Assembly (NCBI GenBank): GCA_017431845.1
Contig: JAFRKG010000076.1
Location: 1 to 64,000 of the forward strand
Direction: 5' to 3'
DNA: 64,000 bases
Source: Methanosphaera sp.
GTDB lineage: Archaea; Methanobacteriota; Methanobacteria; Methanobacteriales; Methanobacteriaceae
Every line of letters starts with the position of its first letter. The first letter of the stretch is position 1. The notes below the pieces were generated by a model that did not search any database, was not told the DNA's origin, and saw only the letters and a program-made list of their open reading frames with translations. This document shows positions 18,616 through 29,086 of the stretch, piece after piece. The translations under genes and the position numbers were made by a program.

Positions 18616-19599
18616 TTAGAACCATTGGTTTAAACTAGTTTGTGCTGTTTCTTTTTTTAATTTATCTATTGATGCAAGAGTTCTTTCTTCATTAAAATCA
18701 TGATCTCCACATAGGAAATCTATTAATTTTTCTTTTTTAGGAGTTTTAAATGTTATCTTATAATCTGTGATGACATCAGGGTTTAAAAATATTTCACGTA
18801 TTTCATCAGGATCTACTTCTATAGTTTTATCAAGTTTTTCCAATGCTGTTTCGAGTGTTCCATATTTTTGCATAAGTTTTAGTCCTTTTTTTGCACCTAT
18901 ACCATAGACTCCCTCGTTAAAGTCTGTTCCAACGAGCATTGCAAGGTCCACCATCTGTTCTCTTGTTAATTTAAGATCATCTAATGTTTTTTGTAGGGAT
19001 ATTATTTCCATGTTTTTTGATGATTGAGATAATCTGAAGTTTCGTAGCATCCTTGTTGCACCAAATTGTAGACAATCATAGTCCTGTGATACTACTGCCC
19101 ATGCATCTTTCTGTGCTACCATATATGATGCTTGAGCTTCACCTTCCGTTTTTGCTTGGACATATGGTAAACCCATTAGTTCCAGTAGTTTCTTTGATGA
19201 TTCTATGATTTCTTTGTCTAAATGTACTGTCCGTGATGCGTATTTTCTTGCTGTTTCCATGTCACCTGATTCTTTTGCTTCTAAGTATTTTTTCTCTGAT
19301 TCTTTTTTAACTTCTATTCTTTCCTGTACTGTCTTACTTTTTAGTTGTGGTGATTTTCCGTCAAATACGTATACTGGTTTTACTTGTTTTGAGATTAATG
19401 TTGCTGTTTGGAAGAATATTCCGCTAAGATGAGATGTTATGTTTCCGTTAGAGTCTTTGAGTGGTGTTCCATCTGCTTGTCTCATTGTTGATAAGAATTT
19501 ATAGATTAAATTTGATGCATCTACTGTTAGTATTTTTCCTTTTAAATCGTTCATTTCTATTGGTTCTGCAGTAGTAATGTCTTTAAATTTTACTCCCAT
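18616..19599 (-). CDS. fen: Flap endonuclease 1
   Basis: 327 residues. It cuts 5' flaps in Okazaki fragment maturation and repair. The N and I regions carry the metal acidic residues: VDASNLIYKF, VYVFDGKSPQLK, VQAKTEGEAQASYM, VSQDYDCLQFG and LVGTDFNEGVYGIG. The last eight residues, QTSLNQWF, are a PCNA-interacting (PIP) box. The gene is the last of a minus-strand run galE, glycosyltransferase, fen with 2-bp spacing, an unexpected partnership for a replication nuclease. Confidence 0.95.
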   Translation of the reverse strand: MGVKFKDITTAEPIEMNDLKGKILTVDASNLIYKFLSTMRQADGTPLKDSNGNITSHLSGIFFQTATLISKQVKPVYVFDGKSPQLKSKTVQERIEVKKESEKKYLEAKESGDMETARKYASRTVHLDKEIIESSKKLLELMGLPYVQAKTEGEAQASYMVAQKDAWAVVSQDYDCLQFGATRMLRNFRLSQSSKNMEIISLQKTLDDLKLTREQMVDLAMLVGTDFNEGVYGIGAKKGLKLMQKYGTLETALEKLDKTIEVDPDEIREIFLNPDVITDYKITFKTPKKEKLIDFLCGDHDFNEERTLASIDKLKKETAQTSLNQWF

Positions 19600-19601
19600 C
19601 T

Positions 19602-20615
19602 TCAGTCCTCCCCATATAATATTTGTTTTGGTTTTTTGTTGTTAAAATTTGATTTTAATCCGTCTGTGTATGCATTTGTGTAAAATTTTATTCTTTTTAT
19701 TTTATGGTCATCAAATAGAATTATTCCTATTAGTGTCATAAGATAGTTTTTGATGATTGTTGTGTATAATGATAATTTGTTTTGTGAGTATTTTCTTCCA
19801 AGCCATATAAGGTTTCTTTGCATATAATAGTTTATCCATAACTTTTTGTATGGTCTTCTATCTACTGTTATTCCTAGAACTGTTTTTTTGAAAGTTCCTT
19901 GTACGCTTCCTTCGGCGTGTTTTATTATGCTTTTGTTTATGAGTTTGATTTTTCCCTTACTTCTTAGTCGGATGCAGTATTCTAGATCGTCTGCGTGGAT
20001 GAAAAATTCTTTTTTGGGATATCCTATATTGGTTATTGCTTCTTTTTTTATTAGTAGTCCTACGAATGATGCCATGTCTATATCTGTTGTTTCTGTTTGG
20101 GTGTCCTCTTGTGTTATGTGTTCTTGTATGGGTAGTCCATGGGTGAAGTTAAAGTATCCTCTATGATGGTATAGTATATTATTTTTTAGGTCTACTTTTA
20201 GACTTGCTAGTGCTACTGTGTCTTCTAGGTTATAGTATGGTTTAAGGTTTTCTAGGCATGTTTTTGTTGGAAATGCGTCGTCGTCCATTATCCATATCCA
20301 ATCATAGTTGTCTTCGTATGCTGTTTTTACTCCTTCATAGAATCCGCCTGCTCCTCCCATATTTTCTGGTAGGCGGATGTATTTTATTTTTACTTCTTGT
20401 ATGGTTTTTTCTTGTACTGATTTTTGTTTTGTGTCTGGAAGAGATTTTATATATCCTTCTTGTAGTAGTAACTCTTCTGTTTTGTCTGTTGAATTGTTAT
20501 CGACTATGATTATTGTTTGTAGTTTTAGTGTTTGGTCTAGTAATGATGATATGCACTTTGTTAATAATTCTTTTCTGTTAAAGGTTACTACTACTGCACA
20601 TACTGAGTTGTTCAT
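19602..20615 (-). CDS. Family 2 glycosyltransferase, GlfT2/rhamnosyltransferase-like
   Basis: 337 residues. A GT-A fold is shown by VVVTFNRKELL at the start, VDNNSTDKTEE, WIWIMDDDAFP (the metal-binding Asp cluster) and FFIHADDLEYCIRLRSKGK. It resembles transferases that add galactofuranose or rhamnose to glycans. It overlaps the galE stop by 4 bases, so a galactose-type donor made by GalE is plausible. No membrane anchor is seen. Confidence 0.8.
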   Translation of the reverse strand: MNNSVCAVVVTFNRKELLTKCISSLLDQTLKLQTIIIVDNNSTDKTEELLLQEGYIKSLPDTKQKSVQEKTIQEVKIKYIRLPENMGGAGGFYEGVKTAYEDNYDWIWIMDDDAFPTKTCLENLKPYYNLEDTVALASLKVDLKNNILYHHRGYFNFTHGLPIQEHITQEDTQTETTDIDMASFVGLLIKKEAITNIGYPKKEFFIHADDLEYCIRLRSKGKIKLINKSIIKHAEGSVQGTFKKTVLGITVDRRPYKKLWINYYMQRNLIWLGRKYSQNKLSLYTTIIKNYLMTLIGIILFDDHKIKRIKFYTNAYTDGLKSNFNNKKPKQILYGED

Positions 20616-21592
20616 AGGTATTCCTTATTTAATTTTTTATGCCAGTTCCATGCGGAATCTACTATTTTATCTATTTCCACATATTGTGGGTCCCATTTTA
20701 ATATTTCTTTGGCTTTTTGACTGCTTCCTATGAGTATTGCTGGATCTCCTGGTCTTCTGCTTGTTTCCACTACTTTGAAGTCTCGGCCTGTTACTTTTTT
20801 CACTGATTCTATTACTTCTCTTACTGAGAATCCTTTACCATTTCCTAGGTTGAATTCGTTACTATCGTTTCCTTCATCAAGGTATTTTAGTGCTAGTATA
20901 TGTGCATCTGCTAGGTCTGTTACGTGTATATAGTCTCTTATGCATGTTCCATCTTCTGTTTCGTAGTCTGTTCCGAATATTTTTATGTCTTCTCGTTTTC
21001 CTATTGCTGCGTCTAGGATTAATGGTATGAGGTGTGATTCTGGGTTATGTGCTTCTCCTATTTCTCCGGATTTGTCTGCTCCGGATGCGTTGAAGTATCT
21101 GAGTATTACTGATTTTAGTCCGTATGCTTTATCATAGTCTTTTAGTATTTGTTCTACCATTAGCTTGGTTCTTCCGTATGGGTTTATTGGGTTTTGTGGA
21201 TGGTCTTCTACTAATGGTATTTTTTGTGGTACTCCGTATGTTGCACATGTTGATGAGAATATGAATTTTTTTACATTGTGTTTTAACATTACTTTTAGGA
21301 GATTCATTGTGTTTACTACATTGTTTGTATAATATTTTTCAGGGTTTTCTACTGATTCTCCGACTTCTATGAAGGATGAGAAGTGCATTACTGCTGTTAT
21401 ATCGTATTTCGTGAATACTTTGTCTAATGCATCTATGTCTTTTAGATCGCATTGTTCGAATTTTCCCCATTTTACTGCTTCTTTATGTCCATAACTTAAG
21501 TTGTCCAGAACTATTGTTTCATATCCTGATTCTGTTAATGCTTTGTTTGTATGTGAGCCTATGTATCCTGCTCCGCCTACTATTAATATCAT
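20612..21592 (-). CDS. galE: UDP-glucose 4-epimerase
   Basis: 326 residues from ATG 21592. An upstream ATG at 21613 would add seven residues, but the GGGGGAAC ribosome site lies between the two and favours 21592. The NAD motif is IVGGAGYIGSH; catalytic Ser-Tyr-Lys is seen in FSSTCATYG and NPYGRTKLMVE. It interconverts UDP-glucose and UDP-galactose (or the N-acetyl forms). The overlapping downstream glycosyltransferase probably uses the product. Confidence 0.9.
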   Translation of the reverse strand: MILIVGGAGYIGSHTNKALTESGYETIVLDNLSYGHKEAVKWGKFEQCDLKDIDALDKVFTKYDITAVMHFSSFIEVGESVENPEKYYTNNVVNTMNLLKVMLKHNVKKFIFSSTCATYGVPQKIPLVEDHPQNPINPYGRTKLMVEQILKDYDKAYGLKSVILRYFNASGADKSGEIGEAHNPESHLIPLILDAAIGKREDIKIFGTDYETEDGTCIRDYIHVTDLADAHILALKYLDEGNDSNEFNLGNGKGFSVREVIESVKKVTGRDFKVVETSRRPGDPAILIGSSQKAKEILKWDPQYVEIDKIVDSAWNWHKKLNKEYL

Positions 21593-21654
21593 GTATTTTT
21601 GTTCCCCCAGCATTTTTTTATTATTATATGATTATGATTTTATCAAAAAATATG

Positions 21655-22125
21655 TTATATTGTGTAATATTCTCCATCAACTTTTTCTACACGTTTCAGA
21701 AGTTGTTTATTTTCTAATGATACTATAATATTATATGTTCTTTTTGGTGTTAACTCTAATTCACCATACATTAATGCACCTTCTAAAATATATCGTGGCG
21801 CATAATTATCATATTTACTTATTACATCGGTTATGATGGAATACGCATCCTCTTCTGTCTGGTTTAACATTAATTCTTTTAGTTCTGATTTTGTTTCTAC
21901 AACTTTTACATCCACGTCTAAATTGGTATATGTAATGTCTTTTGTTGATGAATCAAATTCAAGAATATTTTTTTCTTGAAGTGATGACAATAAGTCCACC
22001 ATTTTTGTCTCAGAATAGTCTAACACTTCTCTTACGATGTCATAAGATACTTTCTCCGGATATTTTTCCAGATTATTTTTTATGAACATTATAATTTTGT
22101 TTTCATCATTAGTAATTATTTGCAA
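21655..22125 (-). CDS. Unknown protein with possible winged-helix segments
   Basis: 156 residues from TTG 22125, which lies 4 bases after the GGTGTA site. Two helical blocks look like winged-helix units: residues 10-60 (VSYDIVREVLDYSETKMVDLLSSLQEKNILEF) and about 95-155 (YAPRYILEGALMYGELELTPKRTYNIIVSLENKQLLKRVEK). It could bind DNA or a protein. It lies 62 bp upstream of galE on the same strand. I do not recognise the family. Confidence 0.6.
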   Translation of the reverse strand: MQIITNDENKIIMFIKNNLEKYPEKVSYDIVREVLDYSETKMVDLLSSLQEKNILEFDSSTKDITYTNLDVDVKVVETKSELKELMLNQTEEDAYSIITDVISKYDNYAPRYILEGALMYGELELTPKRTYNIIVSLENKQLLKRVEKVDGEYYTI

Positions 22126-22352
22126 TTATTACACCTTACTGATTCTTATAATAATATATCATTTTTCTCTTAAAAATAATTTATTAATATAACCCGTTAC
22201 AAAAAAGCATTGAAAAAGCTCAGGAGATGTTTAAAGTACTTATGGCGTGTTATATTTATCAACCTTTTTCAAAAAATAAGAATTATATATTATTACTTAA
22301 AAACCTATTAATAACTAACTATTTCTAAATAAATAAGAGGTTCAATAAAATC

Positions 22353-23507
22353 ATGTTAGACGCATTATATATGAAAACTATTGAAAAAAAGGATGAAATA
22401 AACGAATTTTTCAATAATATTACCAAGAACATAGATTACGAAAATGTGAAAAACAATTACAATACATGTGATTTTAATAAAAATGAACAAGATAAGAACT
22501 TTGCAGCAATAGATGGTAGTTTTAATAAGGTTAAATTCATGGCAGGATATGTTTATGCAATTACTAGCCAGACAATAATATCCAAAAGTAACCAGGATAT
22601 ATTGAAAGAATCACCGGGTGTTGATATAAGTACCATATCAACAATTTATGACAGACAAATTAACAAACTACTCTCATTAAAGATGAGCATATTTGAATTA
22701 AAAAGTACTATTGATACACTGAAAAAACATCCCGACATAGATTATATGTTACTAGATGGTACAATAAGTGGAACATTAACAAATTACAGACAACCAGAAA
22801 TTGACAGTAGACTAACAAAAATATTGGAGTTAATTAGTTTTGAGTATATCAGACCAGATTTTGATGAAGATGAAATCACATTAGACATAATAACAGAAAA
22901 TAAAAAAGAAGTAATTAAAACCATCATCACTAAACAAATATCCGAAAATGGATGGGATATTAAATATAAAGATGTTGAAATGGACATAATATTGTGCCTA
23001 ATCGGATATGAACAGTTATTCTGTATAAATTATTTGTTAAAAAATTATAAAAAAAAGCTAATCTGTATATCTAAAACCAGTTCAACAAAAAGTGTTTTCG
23101 ATGAAAACATCCCCGATATTGCAGTTATAGACTATGCATGTGATAAATCAGGTTATTCAAAAATTATCCCATATAACTCCATGAGACCAATCAGATACGT
23201 GGAAAATTCAAAAACACAGGTAGACTTCCCTATCCTAAACTTAGAATTAAGTGAAACACCATACAAAGTATTTTTCACAAAATTAAATAATAAATCACAA
23301 GCATTAAAAATTGAAATTCCATGGAAAATAGAAGATGAAAAAGAAATAGTGAAAATATTAACTGATTTAGAAAGTGTGAGCATAAACGGATATCCTCATA
23401 TTCTTAAAAAAGCACATGATGAGGTAAAAATTAGCTCAAAATATATGAAACGTATGACAAAAAGAATCAGTTTAGAAAATAGAGAAAACAGATCCGTATT
23501 AAATTAA
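22353..23507 (+). CDS. nurA: NurA 5'-3' nuclease
   Basis: 384 residues. NurA works with the HerA translocase and Mre11-Rad50 to resect DNA double-strand ends in Archaea. Metal-binding acidic motifs of the RNase H-like fold are AAIDGSFNKV (Asp near 53) and MLLDGTISGTL (near 134); the distal PFxRxx-type end is altered. First gene of the nurA-herA-mre11-rad50 operon, with a 12-bp gap to herA. The 227-bp upstream region holds no gene I can support. Confidence 0.88.
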   Translation: MLDALYMKTIEKKDEINEFFNNITKNIDYENVKNNYNTCDFNKNEQDKNFAAIDGSFNKVKFMAGYVYAITSQTIISKSNQDILKESPGVDISTISTIYDRQINKLLSLKMSIFELKSTIDTLKKHPDIDYMLLDGTISGTLTNYRQPEIDSRLTKILELISFEYIRPDFDEDEITLDIITENKKEVIKTIITKQISENGWDIKYKDVEMDIILCLIGYEQLFCINYLLKNYKKKLICISKTSSTKSVFDENIPDIAVIDYACDKSGYSKIIPYNSMRPIRYVENSKTQVDFPILNLELSETPYKVFFTKLNNKSQALKIEIPWKIEDEKEIVKILTDLESVSINGYPHILKKAHDEVKISSKYMKRMTKRISLENRENRSVLN

Positions 23508-23519
23508 GAAGGTGATAAA

Positions 23520-25040
23520 ATGACTGACATAATAGGAAGATGTTATGGGGAAACTTCACCAAACTCATTATCATTCATATCCAAGAAAACCCCCGCAGTA
23601 AACGAATATGTATACATCGAACATGATGGAAGAACAATAATGGGAATTATTGACACACTCCTCAGAGGAAGCTTTACACTTAGTGATGACTTGTTAGATG
23701 AAGATTCCATAGGAAGAATAATAGACATTGAAGGACAAAGTGACCAGTACATCCGGGGAGAAATAACAATACTTGGAGATCTGGAAACACTAGAAATACC
23801 AAGAACACCAGCACCAATAGGAACACCAGTAAAAAAAGCAACAATAGAACAGCTTGAAAAACTATTCAGTAGCCAACAAGGAATAACAATTGGTGGTGTT
23901 CTTTCACAACCGGAAGTTAAGGTTAAATTAGATGTAAATAAGATGGTTTCACGACACCTTGGAATACTGGCAATGACCGGAGCAGGTAAATCAAATGCAA
24001 CCTCTGTTATAATAGATGAACTATTAGCACTAGGAGGAACTATCCTCGTGCTGGATATGCACTCAGAATACGGAAAAACCACTTTTAAAAATGGTGAAAA
24101 GAAAAGTATTCCTGCTAAAATAAATCCAAGAGACCTTAGCATACTAGAATATAAAAGATTATGCAATATTACAGACAGTGCAACCAATCAGGAAAAATAT
24201 TTAAGAGATGCATATGATATTGCAAAAGAAAAAAGTACCGATGGAACCAAGACCGTGTTTATTGAGGACATGATAAACTTTGCACATGAAAAAGCAAATG
24301 AACTTGAAAATGCTGAAAGAAAAAATAACAGTCACATAGATGCTGTGAACCAAGTAGCATTCAAACTAGAAGATATGATACGAAAATATAGGAGCATACT
24401 TGACTCAACAGATGTTTCAGATATTGTGTCAATAATTGAACCTGGAAAAGTAAATATTATCGGATTAAGTTCATTAGATGAAAAAGCATCAGACATACTT
24501 GTAAAACACGTGTTAACTGAAATATTAAACAGAAGAAAAAATGCTATGACCACGGGAAAAGGAAAAACATTAGAATACCCAGTGTTCAGCATAATAGAAG
24601 AGGCACATATTCTTGCTTCACAAAAAAGGAACACACAATCCAAAAACATCATAGGCAGAATTGCACGTGAAGGACGTAAATTTGGTGTAGGATTATGTTT
24701 AGTAAGTCAAAGCCCAAAATCATTAGACAGTGAAGCACTATCGCAACTTAACAATCTGATCATATTAAGATTAGTAGAACCTAGCGATCAGGCACACGTA
24801 CAGAAGAGTAGTGAAAGTTTAAGTGAAGAATTACTTAAAAAGTTACCTTCATTAAATGTTGGAGAAGCAATAGTCCTGGGACAAATGACAAGAGTTCCTA
24901 CCATGGTAAAAATAGATGAATTTAAAGGAAGAAGTGTGGGAAATGACTTGGATATAATAAGTTTATGGCAAAAAGCTAAAAATGAGAAAGAAACAAAAAA
25001 AGAAGAAAGTAAGCAATTTATAGATGAATTAGGTATATGA
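23520..25040 (+). CDS. herA: HerA hexameric DNA translocase
   Basis: 506 residues. The N-terminal HAS barrel domain (residues 1-100) is followed by an FtsK/HerA ATPase with Walker A MTGAGKSNAT (about 152-160), ILVLDMHSEYGK, Walker B FSIIEEAHILA, and CLVSQSPKSLDSEALSQLNN. It pumps DNA to NurA during end resection. GGTGAT with 3-base spacing precedes ATG 23520. Its TGA overlaps the mre11 ATG. Confidence 0.95.
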   Translation: MTDIIGRCYGETSPNSLSFISKKTPAVNEYVYIEHDGRTIMGIIDTLLRGSFTLSDDLLDEDSIGRIIDIEGQSDQYIRGEITILGDLETLEIPRTPAPIGTPVKKATIEQLEKLFSSQQGITIGGVLSQPEVKVKLDVNKMVSRHLGILAMTGAGKSNATSVIIDELLALGGTILVLDMHSEYGKTTFKNGEKKSIPAKINPRDLSILEYKRLCNITDSATNQEKYLRDAYDIAKEKSTDGTKTVFIEDMINFAHEKANELENAERKNNSHIDAVNQVAFKLEDMIRKYRSILDSTDVSDIVSIIEPGKVNIIGLSSLDEKASDILVKHVLTEILNRRKNAMTTGKGKTLEYPVFSIIEEAHILASQKRNTQSKNIIGRIAREGRKFGVGLCLVSQSPKSLDSEALSQLNNLIILRLVEPSDQAHVQKSSESLSEELLKKLPSLNVGEAIVLGQMTRVPTMVKIDEFKGRSVGNDLDIISLWQKAKNEKETKKEESKQFIDELGI

Positions 25041-26221
25041 AAATGACAGTAAAAATAGCACACCTGGCGGATACCCACTTAGGTTACAGACAGTATGGTA
25101 TACAAGAACGTGAAGATGACTTCTATGATGCATTCAAGAATGTGGTTGATGACATAATAGAAAAAGATGTTGATTATGTTATACACTGTGGTGACTTGTT
25201 TGAACAACCTAAACCACCCATTAAAGCATTACTTGTTGCACAGGAATGTTTTAATAAGTTAATGGAAAATAATATTGAAGTATATGTTATTGCTGGAAAT
25301 CATGACATTTTACAAAGAAGAAAGACTTCATTACCTCAAGAATTATTTGAAAATGATAATTTCCATATTATCAGTACAAAAAATAATCATCATATATTAA
25401 AGGAAGACATTTACCTAACAGGTCTTCCTTACCTTCAAAAGGTACATGAAGCACAAGTAAAAGACATGTTGGATGAATTAGTTCTTGAAACAAGAGAGCA
25501 TAAACATAGTATTTTAATGTTACATGGGGGCGTAAGCAAATTATTTGGATTTGAATGTGAATTTGAGAATGATACTATACCTGAAGGTTTTGATTATTAT
25601 GCATTAGGACACATACATGAAAGAAAAATGGACAAATTTAAGAATGGATTGTTATGTTACCCTGGATCAACTGAAATAAAAAATAAGGGTGAAATTTCAG
25701 AGTATGAAAATAAGGGTAAAGGTTATGTTTTATTATCTGTTGATGATAGTGTTAAAGCAGAGTATGTTAACATAGATTTAGAAAGAAAGTTCATTGTATG
25801 TGACATTAAGTATTCAGAACTTGATATGAGATTAGATGAAATATCTGATAAAATAAATAATGAAATACTGGTCAACACAGCTAAAAAGCCTGTTTTAATA
25901 TTAAATATTAAAGAGGGAGATTTTGAAAGGTCTGAAGTTTCAGGTAAGATATATGATAAATTAGGTGATATCTCTCTTAGTGTTCGTCTTAGCTATGAAC
26001 CAACAATAATTATTGATGATCATGAAGAAATTGATGATTTATTATCACCTAAAATGGCTTTAATTAATAGAATCAATAATGAGTTGAATGAACATTTTGA
26101 ATCATTGGGTGTTGATTTGTACAGTTCATTAGCTAAACGGGATATGGAAGAAGCAAAAGAAATATCGGATACGTTCTATGAAAAATTCTATAATAAGGGA
26201 GAAGAAAATGATAATAAATAG
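25037..26221 (+). CDS. mre11: Mre11 nuclease
   Basis: 394 residues. Phosphoesterase motifs in order: LADTHLG, HCGDLFE, VIAGNHDI, LMLHGG and LGHIHERK. These bind two Mn ions. Mre11 trims and opens DNA ends with Rad50. It overlaps both neighbours (ATGA with herA, 14 bases with rad50), so all four resection proteins are probably made together. Confidence 0.95.
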   Translation: MKMTVKIAHLADTHLGYRQYGIQEREDDFYDAFKNVVDDIIEKDVDYVIHCGDLFEQPKPPIKALLVAQECFNKLMENNIEVYVIAGNHDILQRRKTSLPQELFENDNFHIISTKNNHHILKEDIYLTGLPYLQKVHEAQVKDMLDELVLETREHKHSILMLHGGVSKLFGFECEFENDTIPEGFDYYALGHIHERKMDKFKNGLLCYPGSTEIKNKGEISEYENKGKGYVLLSVDDSVKAEYVNIDLERKFIVCDIKYSELDMRLDEISDKINNEILVNTAKKPVLILNIKEGDFERSEVSGKIYDKLGDISLSVRLSYEPTIIIDDHEEIDDLLSPKMALINRINNELNEHFESLGVDLYSSLAKRDMEEAKEISDTFYEKFYNKGEENDNK

Positions 26222-28919
26222 TTTAACACTAGAAAATTTCAAGTCACATAAAAATACAAAAATTGACTTTAATGAAAATATCTCATTAATATTAGGTAGT
26301 AATGGTGCAGGAAAATCCAGTATACTTGAAGCAATAAGTTATTCTCTTTTCAAAGATTTTGAGGGTACGATAGACACATTAATAAGAAAACCTGTTGAAG
26401 AAAATGATATTATTAAAAAAATGCAAGTTACTATAGAATTTACTCATAACTCCCGGAATTATCTTCTAAAAAGAGGAAAAACGAAAAGTAAAAATATTGC
26501 TGAACTTAAAATAAAAGAAAATGACCGTTATGTAATGCAATGTAATGGAGATAAAAATGTTACTCTTGAAATTGAAAATCTTCTGGGACTAGATTCAAAA
26601 TCATTCCTTAATGCAGTTTATATAAGACAGGGTGACATTACTGATTTGATAGAAAAAAAAGCTTCTGAAAAAAAGGAATTAATATCCAAACTATTAAACA
26701 TTGAATCTTTTGAAAGAGCATGGGAAGAAATGAAGGAATTAATACAAATTTATGAAAATAAAATTAACAGTAACAATGATTATCTTTCCAGAAAAGAAGG
26801 TATAGAAGAAGATATTAAATTAATAGAAGAAAGTATAACTCAAAATGATGAGAAACTGGGAATTCTTAAGCCTGAAACTGAAGAGTTAAAGAAAACCGTG
26901 CTTGAATTGGAAAATACTAAAAATAAGATTGAAATAGATAAAACAAAATTTGAAAACTTTATTGAATCGTTAGAATTACAGAAAAAGCTTTTTAAAGAAC
27001 AAACATTAGAAAAAGAAAAGAATGAATCTAAATTAAAAGAAATAGAAGAAATTGAAAATAGAATAATTGAAATAGAAAAAGAAGTTAAACCATTAGAACA
27101 TTTAGAAGACTTAAAAGATACAAAGAATAAATTAGATGTGAATAATGAAAAAATAAGAAATCTAACAAAAGAAATATATGAGATTGAAAAAAACAAAGCT
27201 ATAAAAGAAAATAAGAAAGAAGCATATTATACATCAAGCAGTTTAAAAGAAGAAATAGATCAGTTACGAAAAGAACGAAAAGAACTTAATGATAAATATC
27301 TTTCAATTAACTCTATTAAAACAGAAATAAAGGAAAAAGAAAATTATAGGGACAATTTAAAAACAGAACTACAGAAAGCATCAGAACAGGCTACTAAAAT
27401 ACTGGGAGGATATTTTAAAGGCCCAGAAGATATTGAAAAGAAAACTATTGATGAAAAAACAAAAACTGAAAAGTTTATTGATGATTTGACCAATAAGATT
27501 AATGAAAACAATAACAAGATTAGTGTTAATAAGAACACGTTACAAAATACTAGAAAATCATTGAAAGATTTAGAGAATACACAGGATACTTGTCCAATTT
27601 GTCAATCTGAGATTAGTCATGAAAAACATGAAGAATTGTCCACAAAATACAAACAGGATATTAATGAGTTGGAATTAGAAATTGAATCTTTAGTTAATTC
27701 TAACAAAAATCAAGAACGTATTTTACTTGAAAAACAGAATTATCAGAAGCAAATTAATAATATTAACATTGAATTATTAAAAGAAAAAAATGATAATTTT
27801 ATAAGTTTAATTAAAGAAATTAAAGAGTTAAAAACTAAAATTCCTGAAGAATTCAAGGATGATGAATTATTAATTAAAATGGATGAGGATATAGAAGAAA
27901 AAGAAAATAAGTTAAATGATCTTAAAGAGGATTCAGATGCATATAACTTTGCTGTTAAAAGATTATCTGAATTAACTGATATTGACGAGTTAAAGAAGAA
28001 TGTTGATCTTCTAAATGAAAAAGGTTCAAGGTTAAAAGCTAGATGTCATGAAATTATTATTAAGTATGCTGTGAAGGATAATTTAGAGATTCAGATTAAA
28101 CGTTTGCGAAACCAAAAAGACTTCTTGAATGAACTTAAAGGTAAAGTAACTAATAAGGAAGACATATCAAATAATATTAAAAATATGACCGATAAAATAA
28201 CAGGTTATGCTGAAAATATTAATAAAATAGAAAGAGATATTGCAGAATTAAATTATGATAGTGAAAACTATGATGAAATAAATAAAGCATATATACTGGA
28301 CAAAGAAAAATTAGATGAAAACAATAAAAAGATAACGGAATTAGAAACAGAAATCAAAAAAGACAAAGAAACAATTACAAATAAAAACAAGGAACTAGAA
28401 GAATTAGAAAAAATTGAAGAAGAACAGAAACATTTAAAAGATTATACAAAAATGTTAAACAAACTACGTAACATTTACAGTAAAGATGGAGTACAAAAAG
28501 ATTTAAGAGAAAATGTAAGACCACTAATTGAAAAAGAAACATTAGACATATTCAATGAATTCGACTTTGACTACACTAGCCTATCATTAGACCATGATTA
28601 TAACATTACATTACACAATAAAAATGAAGAACTCAATAAGGACATGTTTAGTGGTGGAGAAAAAATTGTTATAGCACTAGCATTAAGATTAGGTATCTCA
28701 AAGGTTCTATCAAAAAATAAAACAGATCTACTAATACTGGATGAACCTACAATTCATTTAGACGAAGAAAGACGTTCAAGTTTAATCGATATTATTAGTA
28801 AAATTAATTTTGTACCTCAAATGATAGTGGTTACACATGATGATGAAATGGAAGCATTATCAAGTAATATAATTAAAATTCAAAAACATGATGGAATATC
28901 CTCTATTGATAATAGTTAA
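26208..28919 (+). CDS. rad50: Rad50 ATPase
   Basis: 903 residues from ATG 26208, chosen because GGGAGAAG lies just upstream and the protein then starts MIINSLTLENFKSH. Walker A LGSNGAGKSS; long charged coiled coil; zinc hook CPIC (about residue 462); signature FSGGEKIVIALALRLG; Walker B DLLILDEPTIHLD. It tethers DNA ends and controls Mre11. The coiled coil is very Lys/Glu/Asn rich, reflecting the AT-rich genome. Confidence 0.95.
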   Translation: MIINSLTLENFKSHKNTKIDFNENISLILGSNGAGKSSILEAISYSLFKDFEGTIDTLIRKPVEENDIIKKMQVTIEFTHNSRNYLLKRGKTKSKNIAELKIKENDRYVMQCNGDKNVTLEIENLLGLDSKSFLNAVYIRQGDITDLIEKKASEKKELISKLLNIESFERAWEEMKELIQIYENKINSNNDYLSRKEGIEEDIKLIEESITQNDEKLGILKPETEELKKTVLELENTKNKIEIDKTKFENFIESLELQKKLFKEQTLEKEKNESKLKEIEEIENRIIEIEKEVKPLEHLEDLKDTKNKLDVNNEKIRNLTKEIYEIEKNKAIKENKKEAYYTSSSLKEEIDQLRKERKELNDKYLSINSIKTEIKEKENYRDNLKTELQKASEQATKILGGYFKGPEDIEKKTIDEKTKTEKFIDDLTNKINENNNKISVNKNTLQNTRKSLKDLENTQDTCPICQSEISHEKHEELSTKYKQDINELELEIESLVNSNKNQERILLEKQNYQKQINNINIELLKEKNDNFISLIKEIKELKTKIPEEFKDDELLIKMDEDIEEKENKLNDLKEDSDAYNFAVKRLSELTDIDELKKNVDLLNEKGSRLKARCHEIIIKYAVKDNLEIQIKRLRNQKDFLNELKGKVTNKEDISNNIKNMTDKITGYAENINKIERDIAELNYDSENYDEINKAYILDKEKLDENNKKITELETEIKKDKETITNKNKELEELEKIEEEQKHLKDYTKMLNKLRNIYSKDGVQKDLRENVRPLIEKETLDIFNEFDFDYTSLSLDHDYNITLHNKNEELNKDMFSGGEKIVIALALRLGISKVLSKNKTDLLILDEPTIHLDEERRSSLIDIISKINFVPQMIVVTHDDEMEALSSNIIKIQKHDGISSIDNS

Positions 28920-28988
28920 CTATATTCCATTTTATTAATCTTTTTTTTGAAAAATAGTTTTATTTAAATTTTTAAAAAATAGTTATTT

Positions 28989-29048
28989 AGGGTTTAAAAA
29001 AATATACGGTATTTTATCAATCATTGATTGATAAACCCTTGTTAATAC
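28989..29048. terminator. Overlapping inverted repeats between convergent rad50 and serB-like genes
   Basis: Three inverted repeats overlap: TTTATCAATC/GATTGATAAA around ATT (near 29013-29035), AGGGTTTA (28989) with TAAACCCT (29032), and GGTATT (near 28998-29013) with AATACC (near 29044). The first two share bases, so they are alternative folds. The position between the 3' ends of convergent genes suggests a two-way terminator or 3'-end stabiliser. Confidence 0.45.
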
Positions 29049-29086
29049 CATATTTAACATATACTTAAAGAAGTAAAGAAACAATA

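Noticed and set aside
22196-22330. Short Lys/Leu-rich frame before nurA
   Set aside because: No start, no ribosome site and no recognisable motif; treated as untranslated.
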